Source: Paenibacillus sp. FSL R5-0766 (GTDB lineage Bacteria > Bacillota > Bacilli > Paenibacillales > Paenibacillaceae). Taken from it: a DNA stretch of 64,000 nt. The stretch spans positions 5,270,001-5,334,000 of the forward strand of contig NZ_CP150227.1 of assembly GCF_037971845.1 (NCBI RefSeq), written 5' to 3'. How positions within the stretch are numbered: position 1 is the first letter of the stretch; every line of letters begins with the position of its first letter. Positions 24,233 through 33,495 of this stretch are shown here, one piece after another. The notes below the pieces were generated by a model. It saw only the letters and a program-made list of their open reading frames with translations, made no database searches and was not told the DNA's origin. Made by a program: the position numbers and the translations under genes.

Positions 24233-26281
24233 TTAGGAATTGGAGTACATCACCGTAAGGGATATCGCATTCACATGTACCTGTCCGTCCTGTATGGTAC
24301 GTATCGTATCAACGCCTGCTTGTCCTTTCTCTACAATCACATTCCATGTCCCTGTGGGAACAGCGATATCACGGTTTTCTTTTGCCGCGTTATAGATGAC
24401 AACAATACGTTCCCATGAATCGCTGGCTGCTGTACCGTTCAGTTCATAGGCTAGCAGCCCATTGCCTTTTTCTATTAGACGAACATACTTCTCGATCTCT
24501 TCCCGTGTACGAAGCCGAAAGGCTGGATGTTCTCGCCGAAGACGGATCAGCCCACGATAATAATTAAATACCGGCTTGAACAGCTTCTTCTGCTCCCAGT
24601 GTATGGCATTGACCACGTCTCCACTCTGGTGGCTGTTGGCATCCCCATATTTGCTACGAAGCAACTCATCTCCAGCCGCGATCAGGGGAACACCCTGGGA
24701 GGTTAGAACGATACCATTGGCAAGCAGACTACGCCTAACGGTCTCGTTCTCCAGAATGTGTTCCGAATCGATCTGCAGGTAAGGCTTAGCCTTCTCTACT
24801 GCCTCTTCCACACTCTGGCATCCACGAATGCTTCCATCCTCGTCATAGGTGAGGAAATTCAAGGTATCGTGGAGTCCCTGTGTACGTGCGACTTTGTCCC
24901 ACAGGTTGAGATTATCGTGCACCGTTACATAGTTAATCGTCTCGGATGGACCATCCGTAAAATCCTGAATGGCTCCCCGGACGCCAGTCCACAATTCGTC
25001 TTCTTTCCCGTCCGCGCCCGTCGCAAATCCCGTACCCATGCCATCGCTGTCTCCCTTGATCACTCCGCGAAAATTATCGTTAAACACAGCAAAACCCGCC
25101 CCGCGTTGCGTTCCTTTTAGGGTCATATCATCACCAAGCGGCGAATCCAGTGCGCCCCATGGTTCACCATATAACAATATGGAAGGTGACACTTCGGTGT
25201 GCAACTCCGCTGCAAGCTGTTTCATCGTAGTTGTGTCGATCAGACCCATCAGGTCAAATCGAAAACCGTCCACATGGTACTCCTCTGCCCAGTAACGGAC
25301 CGAGTCGATGATAAACTTACGAACCATGGTGCGTTCAGTAGCCACCTCATTGCCCGTACCTGAACCATTGCTATAGGTCCCATCGGCGTTTTGACGATAG
25401 TAGTACCCTGGTACAAGTTTTTCAAAAGAGCTGCCTGCCGTATCAAACGTATGATTATATACCACATCCATAATGACACCTATTCCCTTGTTATGAAGGG
25501 CAAGCACCATGGATTTGAACTCACGAATTCGTGTCTCCGGATCATCTGCACGTGATGCATAGGAACCTTCCGGGACATTGTAATGGAGCGGATCATATCC
25601 CCAGTTATAGTTGGAGCCATCAGACGTATCACCATCCACCTTGGATTCATCCACCGTCGCAAAATCAAATACAGGCAGCAGATGCACATGGGTAATCCCG
25701 AGTTCAACCAAATGATCGATCCCCAGTGTGTTGCCCTCCGAATCACGCAGACCCGTCTCGGTGAAAGCCATGTATTTGCCTTTATTCGTTATACCAGATG
25801 ATGGGTGAATGGAAAAATCACGTACATGCAGTTCGTACAGGACTGCATCTACAGAACTGGTCAATTCCGGGCGAATATCCTCACTCCATCCATTCGGATG
25901 TGTATGCTCCAGTCTCACAATTACACCCATTTCTCCATTCATGGTCACTGCTCGTGCGTAGGGATCTACAGCATGGGTTGAATGTCCATCTTCGAAAGTA
26001 GGCTTGTACATGTAACGGTAGCTACTTAAATCACCCTCCAGTTCCAGAACCCAGATGCCTTGTTCTTTCTTTTGCATAGGTAACGCCTGCTGTTTCCGTT
26101 GATTGGGCTCTTCCTCCGGGCTCCCCCCTGTCAAAGGTGGGTACAGAAGTAGTTCCATCTGAACAGCTAACGGCGACCAGACTTTGAAGTGACAGGTTTG
26201 TGCTCCAAATGTGACACCTAAATCTCTTCCTTGGTATGTATCTTCTGAAATCAATAGTTCCTGCTTATCCTCTTCAATCAT
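24233..26281 (-). CDS. Type I pullulanase (short form)
   Basis: A 682-residue GH13_14 pullulanase, paralogous to the gene downstream. CBM48-like N-terminus (about 20-120), then the barrel with YNWGYDP, DVVYNHTF, nucleophile D343 (GFRFDLM), E373 (YGEPW) and D456 (VTVHDN). It ends right after the C-terminal beta domain, with no Ig-like or CBM41 modules. No signal peptide, so probably intracellular, acting on imported branched maltodextrins or glycogen. The start is the ATG at 26281 with GAGGGG upstream; an earlier ATG lacks a site. Its length is usual for intracellular type I pullulanases. Confidence 0.93.
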   Translation of the reverse strand: MIEEDKQELLISEDTYQGRDLGVTFGAQTCHFKVWSPLAVQMELLLYPPLTGGSPEEEPNQRKQQALPMQKKEQGIWVLELEGDLSSYRYMYKPTFEDGHSTHAVDPYARAVTMNGEMGVIVRLEHTHPNGWSEDIRPELTSSVDAVLYELHVRDFSIHPSSGITNKGKYMAFTETGLRDSEGNTLGIDHLVELGITHVHLLPVFDFATVDESKVDGDTSDGSNYNWGYDPLHYNVPEGSYASRADDPETRIREFKSMVLALHNKGIGVIMDVVYNHTFDTAGSSFEKLVPGYYYRQNADGTYSNGSGTGNEVATERTMVRKFIIDSVRYWAEEYHVDGFRFDLMGLIDTTTMKQLAAELHTEVSPSILLYGEPWGALDSPLGDDMTLKGTQRGAGFAVFNDNFRGVIKGDSDGMGTGFATGADGKEDELWTGVRGAIQDFTDGPSETINYVTVHDNLNLWDKVARTQGLHDTLNFLTYDEDGSIRGCQSVEEAVEKAKPYLQIDSEHILENETVRRSLLANGIVLTSQGVPLIAAGDELLRSKYGDANSHQSGDVVNAIHWEQKKLFKPVFNYYRGLIRLRREHPAFRLRTREEIEKYVRLIEKGNGLLAYELNGTAASDSWERIVVIYNAAKENRDIAVPTGTWNVIVEKGQAGVDTIRTIQDGQVHVNAISLTVMYSNS

Positions 26282-26384
26282 ATGTGTTGTTCCCCTCTCG
26301 TTGAGAAAATTGATGAACATGGATGGTACGAGTGCTCCTTACCCTTTATACCCGTTCTGCTACCCAACCATAATCCGAATTACA

Positions 26385-26420
26385 CAAAAGAAGACAAACG
26401 TCATGTAGATTCACATGACG
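26385..26420 (-). terminator. Probable terminator of the surface-protein operon
   Basis: CGTCATGT/ACATGACG hairpin (26399-26420) with a 6-base loop, followed on the minus strand by TTTGTCTTCTTTT, shortly after the stop at 26453. Confidence 0.6.
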
Positions 26421-26452
26421 CCTGCCTTCTTTATGGATAAAACGATATCTCC

Positions 26453-29400
26453 CTAATGCGGTACCTGGGATTGGAAATCATTCCGGCTGGATTGATCGGC
26501 GTGGTACAAAACCACGTCCCCATCTTGCATCGGCCAGCTTTTTCCCTGACCATCTACCGGGCTGTTATCAAAACCTTCCATTTGCCATTGATTCATCAAC
26601 GGTGCATGAATATATTGCAGATGCGGTGCACTCGTATTGCCACTGCGCAATGTTTCGATATTGAAGTTAACCGCAATGTAACCGTTCCTCAGAAATACCG
26701 TTGCCTTCTCATCCAACTGGTTTTGTCTGGCAAGCGACTCGAGATCGGTTCCTTTGGGTACAGCATATACATCTGCTGGCAAGCTATATTCCCCATACCA
26801 GCGCTGAATCGCTGCATTCGCTCGATCCACATTAACACTGGAGGGGATATCTGCTTTTGGGCCAATGAGTGTACGGATCTGTGAAGGAAGAATCATCCAG
26901 TCATAACGACCTACCCACGTTTTATGATGCGAGGTCTGATCCACGAAACGAACCATATGTTCCGCCATTGTACCCTGATTGCGTTCCTCCGCTGACAGTT
27001 CATAGGTATACTGATAACGCGCTGTATCACCTAACTCAGTACCGGGGACATTCCGCAACCGTGAGTTCAGGACAACAAAGCGTTTTTCTAAATCTTGTGC
27101 CGATCCGATACGAATGAGTCGTTCCTGTCCTCGATGGTAGTATAAATCCACTTCTTGCCGGGTGGTGCCATCTTTACTCACAAAAGAGAACGTCGGCGTG
27201 ATTCGGATACCATCCTGTTTCCCAAACATATTACCCTTGGTTTTCAGATCAAACTTGAAATGGTAACCCGTCTTCACCGCTGCATTTCGGAACCCCTGTA
27301 CCGGATGACTGCCGGGACGAATAGGCAGGACATAGGGAGCCAAATTACCTCGGGGATCTCCGTCTATACGGTTTTCTCCGGTCCAGTAGCTTACACCCGT
27401 TGGTTCGGGGCTGCCCATCCGCTTACGGAACACATTCTCCCAGTTGTAGTCTGAAATATCAGTGATGTGAAAATCATACAATCGTCCGATAACCTCTACA
27501 GCAACGGTATCTGCTGCGACATGATGGGTCAGATTGGTGTTCGCATCCTGTTGTTCTGTGAAGTTTGCAGGTGCATTTTCGGCGATATTTCGAAACTCAA
27601 CCTGGTAATTCCCTTCATCTACCCATACAGGAAGATAAAAAGGGGTGTCCAACTGATTTACCGGAATATCCACCCATGTCTTGGCCGGAATAAACTGACT
27701 TCTGGCACCGTTATAGACATCGAATGGAAAACGAACCTGTTTGATCCGGAAATATTTCGCATAATCATGGTTTCCATACCCAGGATAACTTGCTACATCC
27801 AAATGTTGACCTGAGGTTGGGATTCGTACAATGAATGGGCGCTCTAAAATAAGTGCAGCTCTGGTCGGATCAGGCGTAGTCTTCTGATTATGAGGCTGAT
27901 CATCTGACACCCAGGCATAGTTCACAACTGGAGTATGTACTGTAACCGAGTTAATGCCCAGAATGGGGAACTTCTGATCCTGCCCTCCGTTAACATTGCC
28001 AGGGAGAAGTCCATACGTAATCTCACCCGTGGTTGGCTGGTTAGCTTTGTTCATCAACGTGTTCTTGATCGTAAGCCGGTTCTGGTACAGAACATCGTCT
28101 CCGATCATGCCAGGCTGGGGGATCGTCCCAGGTCTTGGAGCTGTTTTTTCCACGGGAGCAGGGTCCAAAATCGTCGCTCCATTAAAGGTTACCTTGTCAT
28201 TATTGACGGTATTTTCTCTAACCTCCGCTTCAGCTTTGGATTGAAACAATGATGTTTCATCTGGCGTAGGCGGTTCAGCCGAACCACCCGGAACCCCTTT
28301 GATGCCAAGATCAATTTCTCGACATGGCGCAGGTTTCACATGATTGGTAATCGCAGTATCCATAGCCGATTGCAAAGTCGGTGGTGTATATGCATTGGGC
28401 ATAAGGGTCACGGTATCACCATAACCGCCTAGTGCATAGTTAGATACCTTTGCCTCATTTACCTTGTAGACCTCTAGGTTATCGATCTGCCAATAGCTAT
28501 ATGTCCGTGTTACTTGCATATTTCTATCCCCGGGCACATCAAGTTCTTTGGGCTCAGGAGGTGTTCCTGGGTCCCCCTCACCACTAGAGGCTCTTCCCGG
28601 GATCGTCCAGGTTTTATGATAAACCCTTTTCACTTTAACGGTGTAAGTCACCGTTCCTGTCATGTTAATCCAACGGTGCTGAAACAGATATTCCTTGGCT
28701 AAAACATTGGCATAGAGATCTTCCGAAGTTGGAATACCACGGGTAACATCGAACTTCTCAGATCCACGCTCGTCTGCCTTCAACACACCTCGAACAGACG
28801 GGTCTATAACCGATGCTTCAATAACCGTGCCTCTACTCGGTGGGCTGATGGTCACAGGGCAAGTGTTCGCAGGGTCACCCCCCGGATCGCCATCATTACC
28901 ACCCTCTCCATTATCCGTGCAGTCCTTCACTTCAAGCACCTGAGTCCCTTGTTCATCCAGTTGCTGAGCAGAATCAAGAAAATGAGCTTTTATGGTAGTG
29001 CTACCCACGATCCCTTTGGTCGTGATTTTGCCATCAGCGCCGATCGTTGCCACAGCCGGATTCGAGCTTTGCCACGTCAATTTGGGATGAGCCGTCAGTT
29101 TATGAACAGAGCGATCCGGTTTGGTTAGAACTGCTTCTGCCTGTAGAGGTGTCGTATTGGCTTTACAAGCATTCGGCAGATTCACAACGAGTCCTGGCTC
29201 AGATGTGACTGTTATGGTGGCGGTATCCGAGATCAGATATGTACCATTGTTCCAGATTGCACGCACAGTGACCGTGCCCGGACTTTCGGCCGTTAACATC
29301 CCTGTTTTCAACTCTATACTCGCAATTGTCTCGTCAGAAGAAAACCATTTGATCTCTGCTTCTCTGCGGGATACATCGATGCCCTCACCAAAGGCTGTCG

Positions 29401-30139
29401 CACCATAGCCCTTTGTCTTCACCTTGGCTTCCATCTGCTGAGTTTGACCTAGGGTAAGGGTTTTATTTGGAGTTACATCGATTTCTTTCTCTTCGTGAAT
29501 CTTACCTTCCCAGAAGATGCTAACAGGGGTGTGGTATACCATCTTATATTTGGGTTTATTGCCTGGCCTAGTCCCATAAGGTTCCCTTTCAAAGAACTCA
29601 AACCCTTTGCCAGTATATGTTCTAAGATCCGCATTTTTTTCACTTGTAACTCTTGGACTACCTATTCCTTCATAACTATTTACCTGTTGATATTTTACAC
29701 CATCAGGATCGTTCTTTAACTTAATATCAGTTACCATTTCCTTATCAATTCCTATACCTCTATATGGCTTCCAACTTAGTGGCGGCCATCTACTCATATC
29801 AACATTATCAGGAATTTCTGTTTTTACAGGGTATGCATCATAATCAGTTCCTCCGTTATCCACATCTTTGTGTGTGCCTTGATATTCTGCCCTAAATTCT
29901 CCTGAATCAAGTTGATACCAGTAAACTCCCGGTGTTCCTTGAGTTGGGTTTGCATCAACTGTTACTGCTGGCCCTTTCATGGATTTGGAACCATATTGTT
30001 CTTCTACGGCATTAGCTTTAAGAGTATCAAAAGTGAAGTAAAAGACTGGTAATATCATAAATATAATTACTAAGATTCTATATAAACTTTTAAAACCACC
30101 TAATAGATAACGTTTAATATTAAATTTAAACACCACCAA
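26453..30139 (-). CDS. Large secreted Ig-like/DUF5704-like surface protein
   Basis: A 1228-residue exported protein. Basic start, then one hydrophobic segment (about residues 19-38) ending at a signal-cleavage-like KANA. A Big2-like Ig domain covers about 222-318 (EIDVTPNKTLTLGQTQQMEA to ISDTATITVTS) and a second about 319-410. A proline- and glycine-rich linker follows, then long beta-rich regions to the end that resemble DUF5704 proteins of Paenibacillus. It probably sits on the cell surface with the SLH protein encoded 5 bp upstream, in one operon. The start is unclear: TTG/GTG codons at 30139 and just after, with no good ribosome binding site, so coupling to the upstream stop is likely. 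The 5' end (to about 29590) is strikingly AT-rich. Confidence 0.75.
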   Translation of the reverse strand: MVVFKFNIKRYLLGGFKSLYRILVIIFMILPVFYFTFDTLKANAVEEQYGSKSMKGPAVTVDANPTQGTPGVYWYQLDSGEFRAEYQGTHKDVDNGGTDYDAYPVKTEIPDNVDMSRWPPLSWKPYRGIGIDKEMVTDIKLKNDPDGVKYQQVNSYEGIGSPRVTSEKNADLRTYTGKGFEFFEREPYGTRPGNKPKYKMVYHTPVSIFWEGKIHEEKEIDVTPNKTLTLGQTQQMEAKVKTKGYGATAFGEGIDVSRREAEIKWFSSDETIASIELKTGMLTAESPGTVTVRAIWNNGTYLISDTATITVTSEPGLVVNLPNACKANTTPLQAEAVLTKPDRSVHKLTAHPKLTWQSSNPAVATIGADGKITTKGIVGSTTIKAHFLDSAQQLDEQGTQVLEVKDCTDNGEGGNDGDPGGDPANTCPVTISPPSRGTVIEASVIDPSVRGVLKADERGSEKFDVTRGIPTSEDLYANVLAKEYLFQHRWINMTGTVTYTVKVKRVYHKTWTIPGRASSGEGDPGTPPEPKELDVPGDRNMQVTRTYSYWQIDNLEVYKVNEAKVSNYALGGYGDTVTLMPNAYTPPTLQSAMDTAITNHVKPAPCREIDLGIKGVPGGSAEPPTPDETSLFQSKAEAEVRENTVNNDKVTFNGATILDPAPVEKTAPRPGTIPQPGMIGDDVLYQNRLTIKNTLMNKANQPTTGEITYGLLPGNVNGGQDQKFPILGINSVTVHTPVVNYAWVSDDQPHNQKTTPDPTRAALILERPFIVRIPTSGQHLDVASYPGYGNHDYAKYFRIKQVRFPFDVYNGARSQFIPAKTWVDIPVNQLDTPFYLPVWVDEGNYQVEFRNIAENAPANFTEQQDANTNLTHHVAADTVAVEVIGRLYDFHITDISDYNWENVFRKRMGSPEPTGVSYWTGENRIDGDPRGNLAPYVLPIRPGSHPVQGFRNAAVKTGYHFKFDLKTKGNMFGKQDGIRITPTFSFVSKDGTTRQEVDLYYHRGQERLIRIGSAQDLEKRFVVLNSRLRNVPGTELGDTARYQYTYELSAEERNQGTMAEHMVRFVDQTSHHKTWVGRYDWMILPSQIRTLIGPKADIPSSVNVDRANAAIQRWYGEYSLPADVYAVPKGTDLESLARQNQLDEKATVFLRNGYIAVNFNIETLRSGNTSAPHLQYIHAPLMNQWQMEGFDNSPVDGQGKSWPMQDGDVVLYHADQSSRNDFQSQVPH

Positions 30140-30144
30140 AAGTT

Positions 30145-31413
30145 CTATTGATAGATTTGAACTTCTTTACCAGCATCATTCTTCAACATATATCCTCCCT
30201 TTACAGGATCCAGAGTATGCGATGACCAAAATTTGGTAGATACCCCTTGCTTCAACATTGCGTTTGAATCGTCTGGTAAAGTAATAAACCCTTTTTCTTT
30301 CAAATAGCTCACGTTAAATAATCGTTGAATTGGAATAGCTATATTATCATTCGCTCTAGCAATAGTTAAAAGATTTGACTTATCAAGTTTTGAAGTAAAC
30401 GTTATCTCAGCGTAGGTAGAGAAGCGTCCCTTTTGTGCCCTAGTCAAGTTATTTTGATCTACAAATAACGTGGCGTACAGTCCCTTGGGCTTAGTCCCTC
30501 GGGTATCCACTACGATAAATCTATGGTACCTTACGACTCCCACATTATTTTTCAACGTGTACTCTGTGTTAACTATATTTCCGAAGTTACCTTTAATATA
30601 TTTGTAATTTGATACTGTCATTAAATTCGTCCCTGTCGTGCCAACCTCTCTCATCTCATTCAGATCACTGTACTTCCCCGCATCCGTGCCCTCCACATCC
30701 ATATAACGCAGCAAAATGGCCGATACTTCTGCACGAGTGGTGGAATCCGCAGGTTTTAATGTGCCATCTTGGAAGCCACCTACAATGCCTGTCCCACGAA
30801 CGAGAGCAAGATACGGAATCTGCTCGGCACGAATGGTGCCGCGGTTCACTTCCGGTGTGGGGAGCAGCGTATTTTTTGTATCGTTAAAAGCATCCTGGAA
30901 GCTGGCTCCGGACTTGATCAGTCCATTGGCAATCCATTTCATCATCTCATAACGTGTCAGTTCCGCATTCGGATTGAACCCTTTGGCATAATCGCCAGCG
31001 TTAATGAATCCTTGTCCGACAAGTTGGCTAACCGCGGCTTCAGACCAATGTCCCTTGAGATCAGCAAAGAGATTCTGCCCCTCTACCTTCTCTAGTCCAG
31101 TCGCACGGGCAAGTATGGTCGCATATTCCCCACGCGTGATTTTGCCATTGGGACGGAACGTTCCATCCTGGTAACCAGAGATCAAGTTTTTTTCATACGC
31201 TTTGGCAATCGTTGCTTGAGCCCAATGGCCCTTGATATCCTTGAACTTGCTAAGAGCAGTATCACTTGTTCCCGATGCAGCATTCGCTGTTGACGTCAAA
31301 TGTACGGGGCCAACGGGCAATAGTGTTCCTGCCAATACAGCTGTCGTTAACAACCCGACGATCCACACGTTCCGTTTTTTCTTCTTCCCGTGACCTTCAA
31401 TCTGCTTCTTCAA
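30145..31413 (-). CDS. S-layer homology domain protein
   Basis: A 422-residue exported protein. The signal peptide is basic (KKKKRN), hydrophobic, and ends near STANAA. Three SLH domains follow (about 55-235): FKDIKGHWAQATIAKAYEKN, FADLKGHWSEAAVSQLVGQG and a third ending FQDGTLKPADSTTRAEVSAILLRYM, each with the ITRGE/TRAE motif that binds pyruvylated cell-wall polymer. The C-terminal 185 residues are unrecognised and AT-rich in sequence. The start is probably the TTG at 31413, ten bases after AGGAG; the GTG at 31422 lies one base from it. The partner gene at 26453 starts 5 bp after its stop. Confidence 0.9.
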   Translation of the reverse strand: MKKQIEGHGKKKKRNVWIVGLLTTAVLAGTLLPVGPVHLTSTANAASGTSDTALSKFKDIKGHWAQATIAKAYEKNLISGYQDGTFRPNGKITRGEYATILARATGLEKVEGQNLFADLKGHWSEAAVSQLVGQGFINAGDYAKGFNPNAELTRYEMMKWIANGLIKSGASFQDAFNDTKNTLLPTPEVNRGTIRAEQIPYLALVRGTGIVGGFQDGTLKPADSTTRAEVSAILLRYMDVEGTDAGKYSDLNEMREVGTTGTNLMTVSNYKYIKGNFGNIVNTEYTLKNNVGVVRYHRFIVVDTRGTKPKGLYATLFVDQNNLTRAQKGRFSTYAEITFTSKLDKSNLLTIARANDNIAIPIQRLFNVSYLKEKGFITLPDDSNAMLKQGVSTKFWSSHTLDPVKGGYMLKNDAGKEVQIYQ

Positions 31414-31620
31414 TCTACTCACGCTCCTATGTACCTTAGTATGGGGATGCTTTACTTGGTCAACCTAGTCACTTCTCTTCATAACCAAAACCTAAATTTG
31501 CCATAATAATCAATATTCTACCATGTTGACCTAGGCTATTGGTATTATTTTTCGTCTATCCCCATCACTTCAAGGTGTGCGCGCCTCCTTCCGTAGACCC
31601 ACTTCATTCGCCTAAAACAC
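31414..31620. other. Upstream region of the SLH operon
   Basis: Non-coding. It contains CTAGGTTGACC-like elements on both sides (near 31456-31470 and 31533-31545) that could form an imperfect inverted arrangement, and presumably the SLH promoter. No promoter with both good hexamers was identified. Confidence 0.3.
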
Positions 31621-31656
31621 AAAAAAAAGGCCATGAATCCGCAGATTCATAGCCTT
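31621..31656 (-). terminator. Terminator of the binding-protein gene
   Basis: AAGGC-ATGAATC hairpin with a 4-base loop and one mismatch, followed by eight T residues on the minus strand. It ends the rhamnogalacturonan-type operon about 105 bp past the stop at 31763. Confidence 0.8.
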
Positions 31657-31762
31657 ATGCTTTAAGGGTGTGGTTTTTTTTATAATATTGGAAAAATGAA
31701 CTCACTCATAGAATAAACCATATCATTCCATTTGATCAACTCTTTTTTTATATCAGCCAGCT

Positions 31763-33274
31763 TTATTTCCCGTTTAATTCCTTATAGGATGCTTCGAGTT
31801 CCGTGATCAATTGATCACCACCAGCTTTTCTCCAGCCTGCGATTTCCTGCTCCCAACCAGCATCATCGATTTTCCCCATAATGTACTTGGTCTGCGCATC
31901 CCAGATCATCTGATCCAGCTCCTGACCACGCTCGGTATAGATTGCCGATGACAAGGTGAGTGCCGGATTGGCAATGGCATACTGCTCATTCTCACGCGCC
32001 ATCTTTGTACCTTTCATACCAATGGGAACATCAACCAGTTCAGCTACGTTATACCCTTCAATACTTAACAAATTATCTCGATATGGCTTCACTTCACGCT
32101 GATAAGCGTCAAAATCTTTGAGTTCGGTTTTCCCATCAGCAGTCTTGCTGTAGTGCACATCGAGCAATCCACGGAGCTGCAACGTACTCAATTCCTCATC
32201 CATCAACTGATCCAGGAACGTAAGAACCTGCTTCAATTGCTCTTCGTCCGTAACGGATGCCTTCGGGATAACCAGCATTCCGTAGTTCCCTGGCTCCCCG
32301 GCGATGCGAATACCATCGGTTCCCTGGAATGGAGCCACATCGATCTCCCCATCTGGAGCGTTAGGCGTAAGCCGCTGTTGAGAGGACTTTCCGTTCTGAG
32401 CCACACCATTCAGCTTCATGCCAACCAGGCCTGAATCCATTTTTTTGTCCGCATCAGAAGGGTCCAAGGCAGGGAAATCACTATTAATCAGTCCCTCGCT
32501 GAACAGTCGCTTGAAGAGTTTCATTGTGTCCACATATTCGGTGGTCAAGAACTCCGGAGTCAATTTCCCGGCATCATCCACTCCCCATTTGTTAACACCG
32601 CCAATACTTACAGCAATCCGCGTCAGTGGGGACGAGACACCCTCATTATACTTTTTGAAAAGCAGTGCACCGTACGTATCTTCCTTACCATTCCCATCAG
32701 GGTCATCCTTACGAATAGAGCGCATCACTTCATACCAGTCATCCAGCGTTTTGGGTATATCCAGCTTCAACGTATCAAACCAGTCCTTGCGATATACGAT
32801 CGCAGTCCGTCCAATATCCCGGAAGTTCGGAATACCGTAAACCTTGCCTTCAATTTTGATATTGTTAAAATAAGCTTCGGATTGGGCAGACAGGTTTTTA
32901 TAATCCTTCAAGTAAGGCCCCAGTTCCCAGAACAGTCCCGTTTTGGCGGCATTAAATGTTGTCGGCACATAATTCACACGCATAATGGTCGGCATCTCGC
33001 CTGAAGCAACCATAACATTCACCTTATCATCAAAAGCAGACTGCGGAATCCACTGTACATTAACATCCGTATTTGTATATTCCTCAATCTTCTTTTCAAT
33101 CCCGTTCTCCTTGGCCGGTATATCACCTACCTGCATTAAAGAGATGGAAATAGGAAGTTTACCTTCCCCTACAGCAGGTGCTTTTTCTCCCCCGCAACCT
33201 GCAAGCAATCCAGCGGACATAGCACCAATTACAACGATTCCGCCTAAACGGGACATTGGACCTTTTGGACTCAT
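31763..33274 (-). CDS. Extracellular solute-binding lipoprotein (paralogue 1)
   Basis: A 503-residue ABC-transporter binding lipoprotein. Lipobox LLAGC with the lipidated cysteine at C27, then a typical family-1 (YtcQ/LplA-like) fold. It is clearly a paralogue of the product of 34633-36132, sharing EYTNT, QWIP, FWELGP/FWEVGP, LKDYKNLSAQ and YRKDWF. It captures oligosaccharides, here probably unsaturated rhamnogalacturonan products given the GH105 neighbour. The start at 33274 is set by AAGGAGAG seven bases upstream; the longer frame runs into the structured repeat. It is last in the operon. No ATP-binding subunit is encoded, as usual for systems that share MsmX. Confidence 0.9.
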   Translation of the reverse strand: MSPKGPMSRLGGIVVIGAMSAGLLAGCGGEKAPAVGEGKLPISISLMQVGDIPAKENGIEKKIEEYTNTDVNVQWIPQSAFDDKVNVMVASGEMPTIMRVNYVPTTFNAAKTGLFWELGPYLKDYKNLSAQSEAYFNNIKIEGKVYGIPNFRDIGRTAIVYRKDWFDTLKLDIPKTLDDWYEVMRSIRKDDPDGNGKEDTYGALLFKKYNEGVSSPLTRIAVSIGGVNKWGVDDAGKLTPEFLTTEYVDTMKLFKRLFSEGLINSDFPALDPSDADKKMDSGLVGMKLNGVAQNGKSSQQRLTPNAPDGEIDVAPFQGTDGIRIAGEPGNYGMLVIPKASVTDEEQLKQVLTFLDQLMDEELSTLQLRGLLDVHYSKTADGKTELKDFDAYQREVKPYRDNLLSIEGYNVAELVDVPIGMKGTKMARENEQYAIANPALTLSSAIYTERGQELDQMIWDAQTKYIMGKIDDAGWEQEIAGWRKAGGDQLITELEASYKELNGK

Positions 33275-33301
33275 GAACCATCTCTCCTTTTGGATAAGGT
33301 T

Positions 33302-33494
33302 ATGTACACAGACCACTCCGATGACAGAACAACCTTCAGATCGCTGTTATCCCCAGATTTTTTTGATTCCCTTCTAAACAAGGGGAAAATCCGGGGATAA
33401 GCCTATGCTTCCGATGCAGCTTTCTTTCAGAAAGCTTTTAGGCGAACGCTTCGCTTCCTCAAGTTATTTCTGCCCTCTACGTTCTCATGTACAT
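33302..33494 (-). repeat. Structured intergenic repeat, copy 2
   Basis: Second copy of the element at 10751-10938, same orientation. Ends are ATGTACA (33302-33308) and TGTACAT (33488-33494), which differ from copy 1 but are again complementary. An internal stem pairs 33347-33361 with 33386-33400 with one mismatch. Another hairpin (AGCTTTCT/AGAAAGCT) lies near 33419-33437. It fills the gap between the GH105 gene and this binding-protein gene, 28 bp upstream of the latter's start, so it would be transcribed within the operon. Confidence 0.75.
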
Positions 33495-33495
33495 G

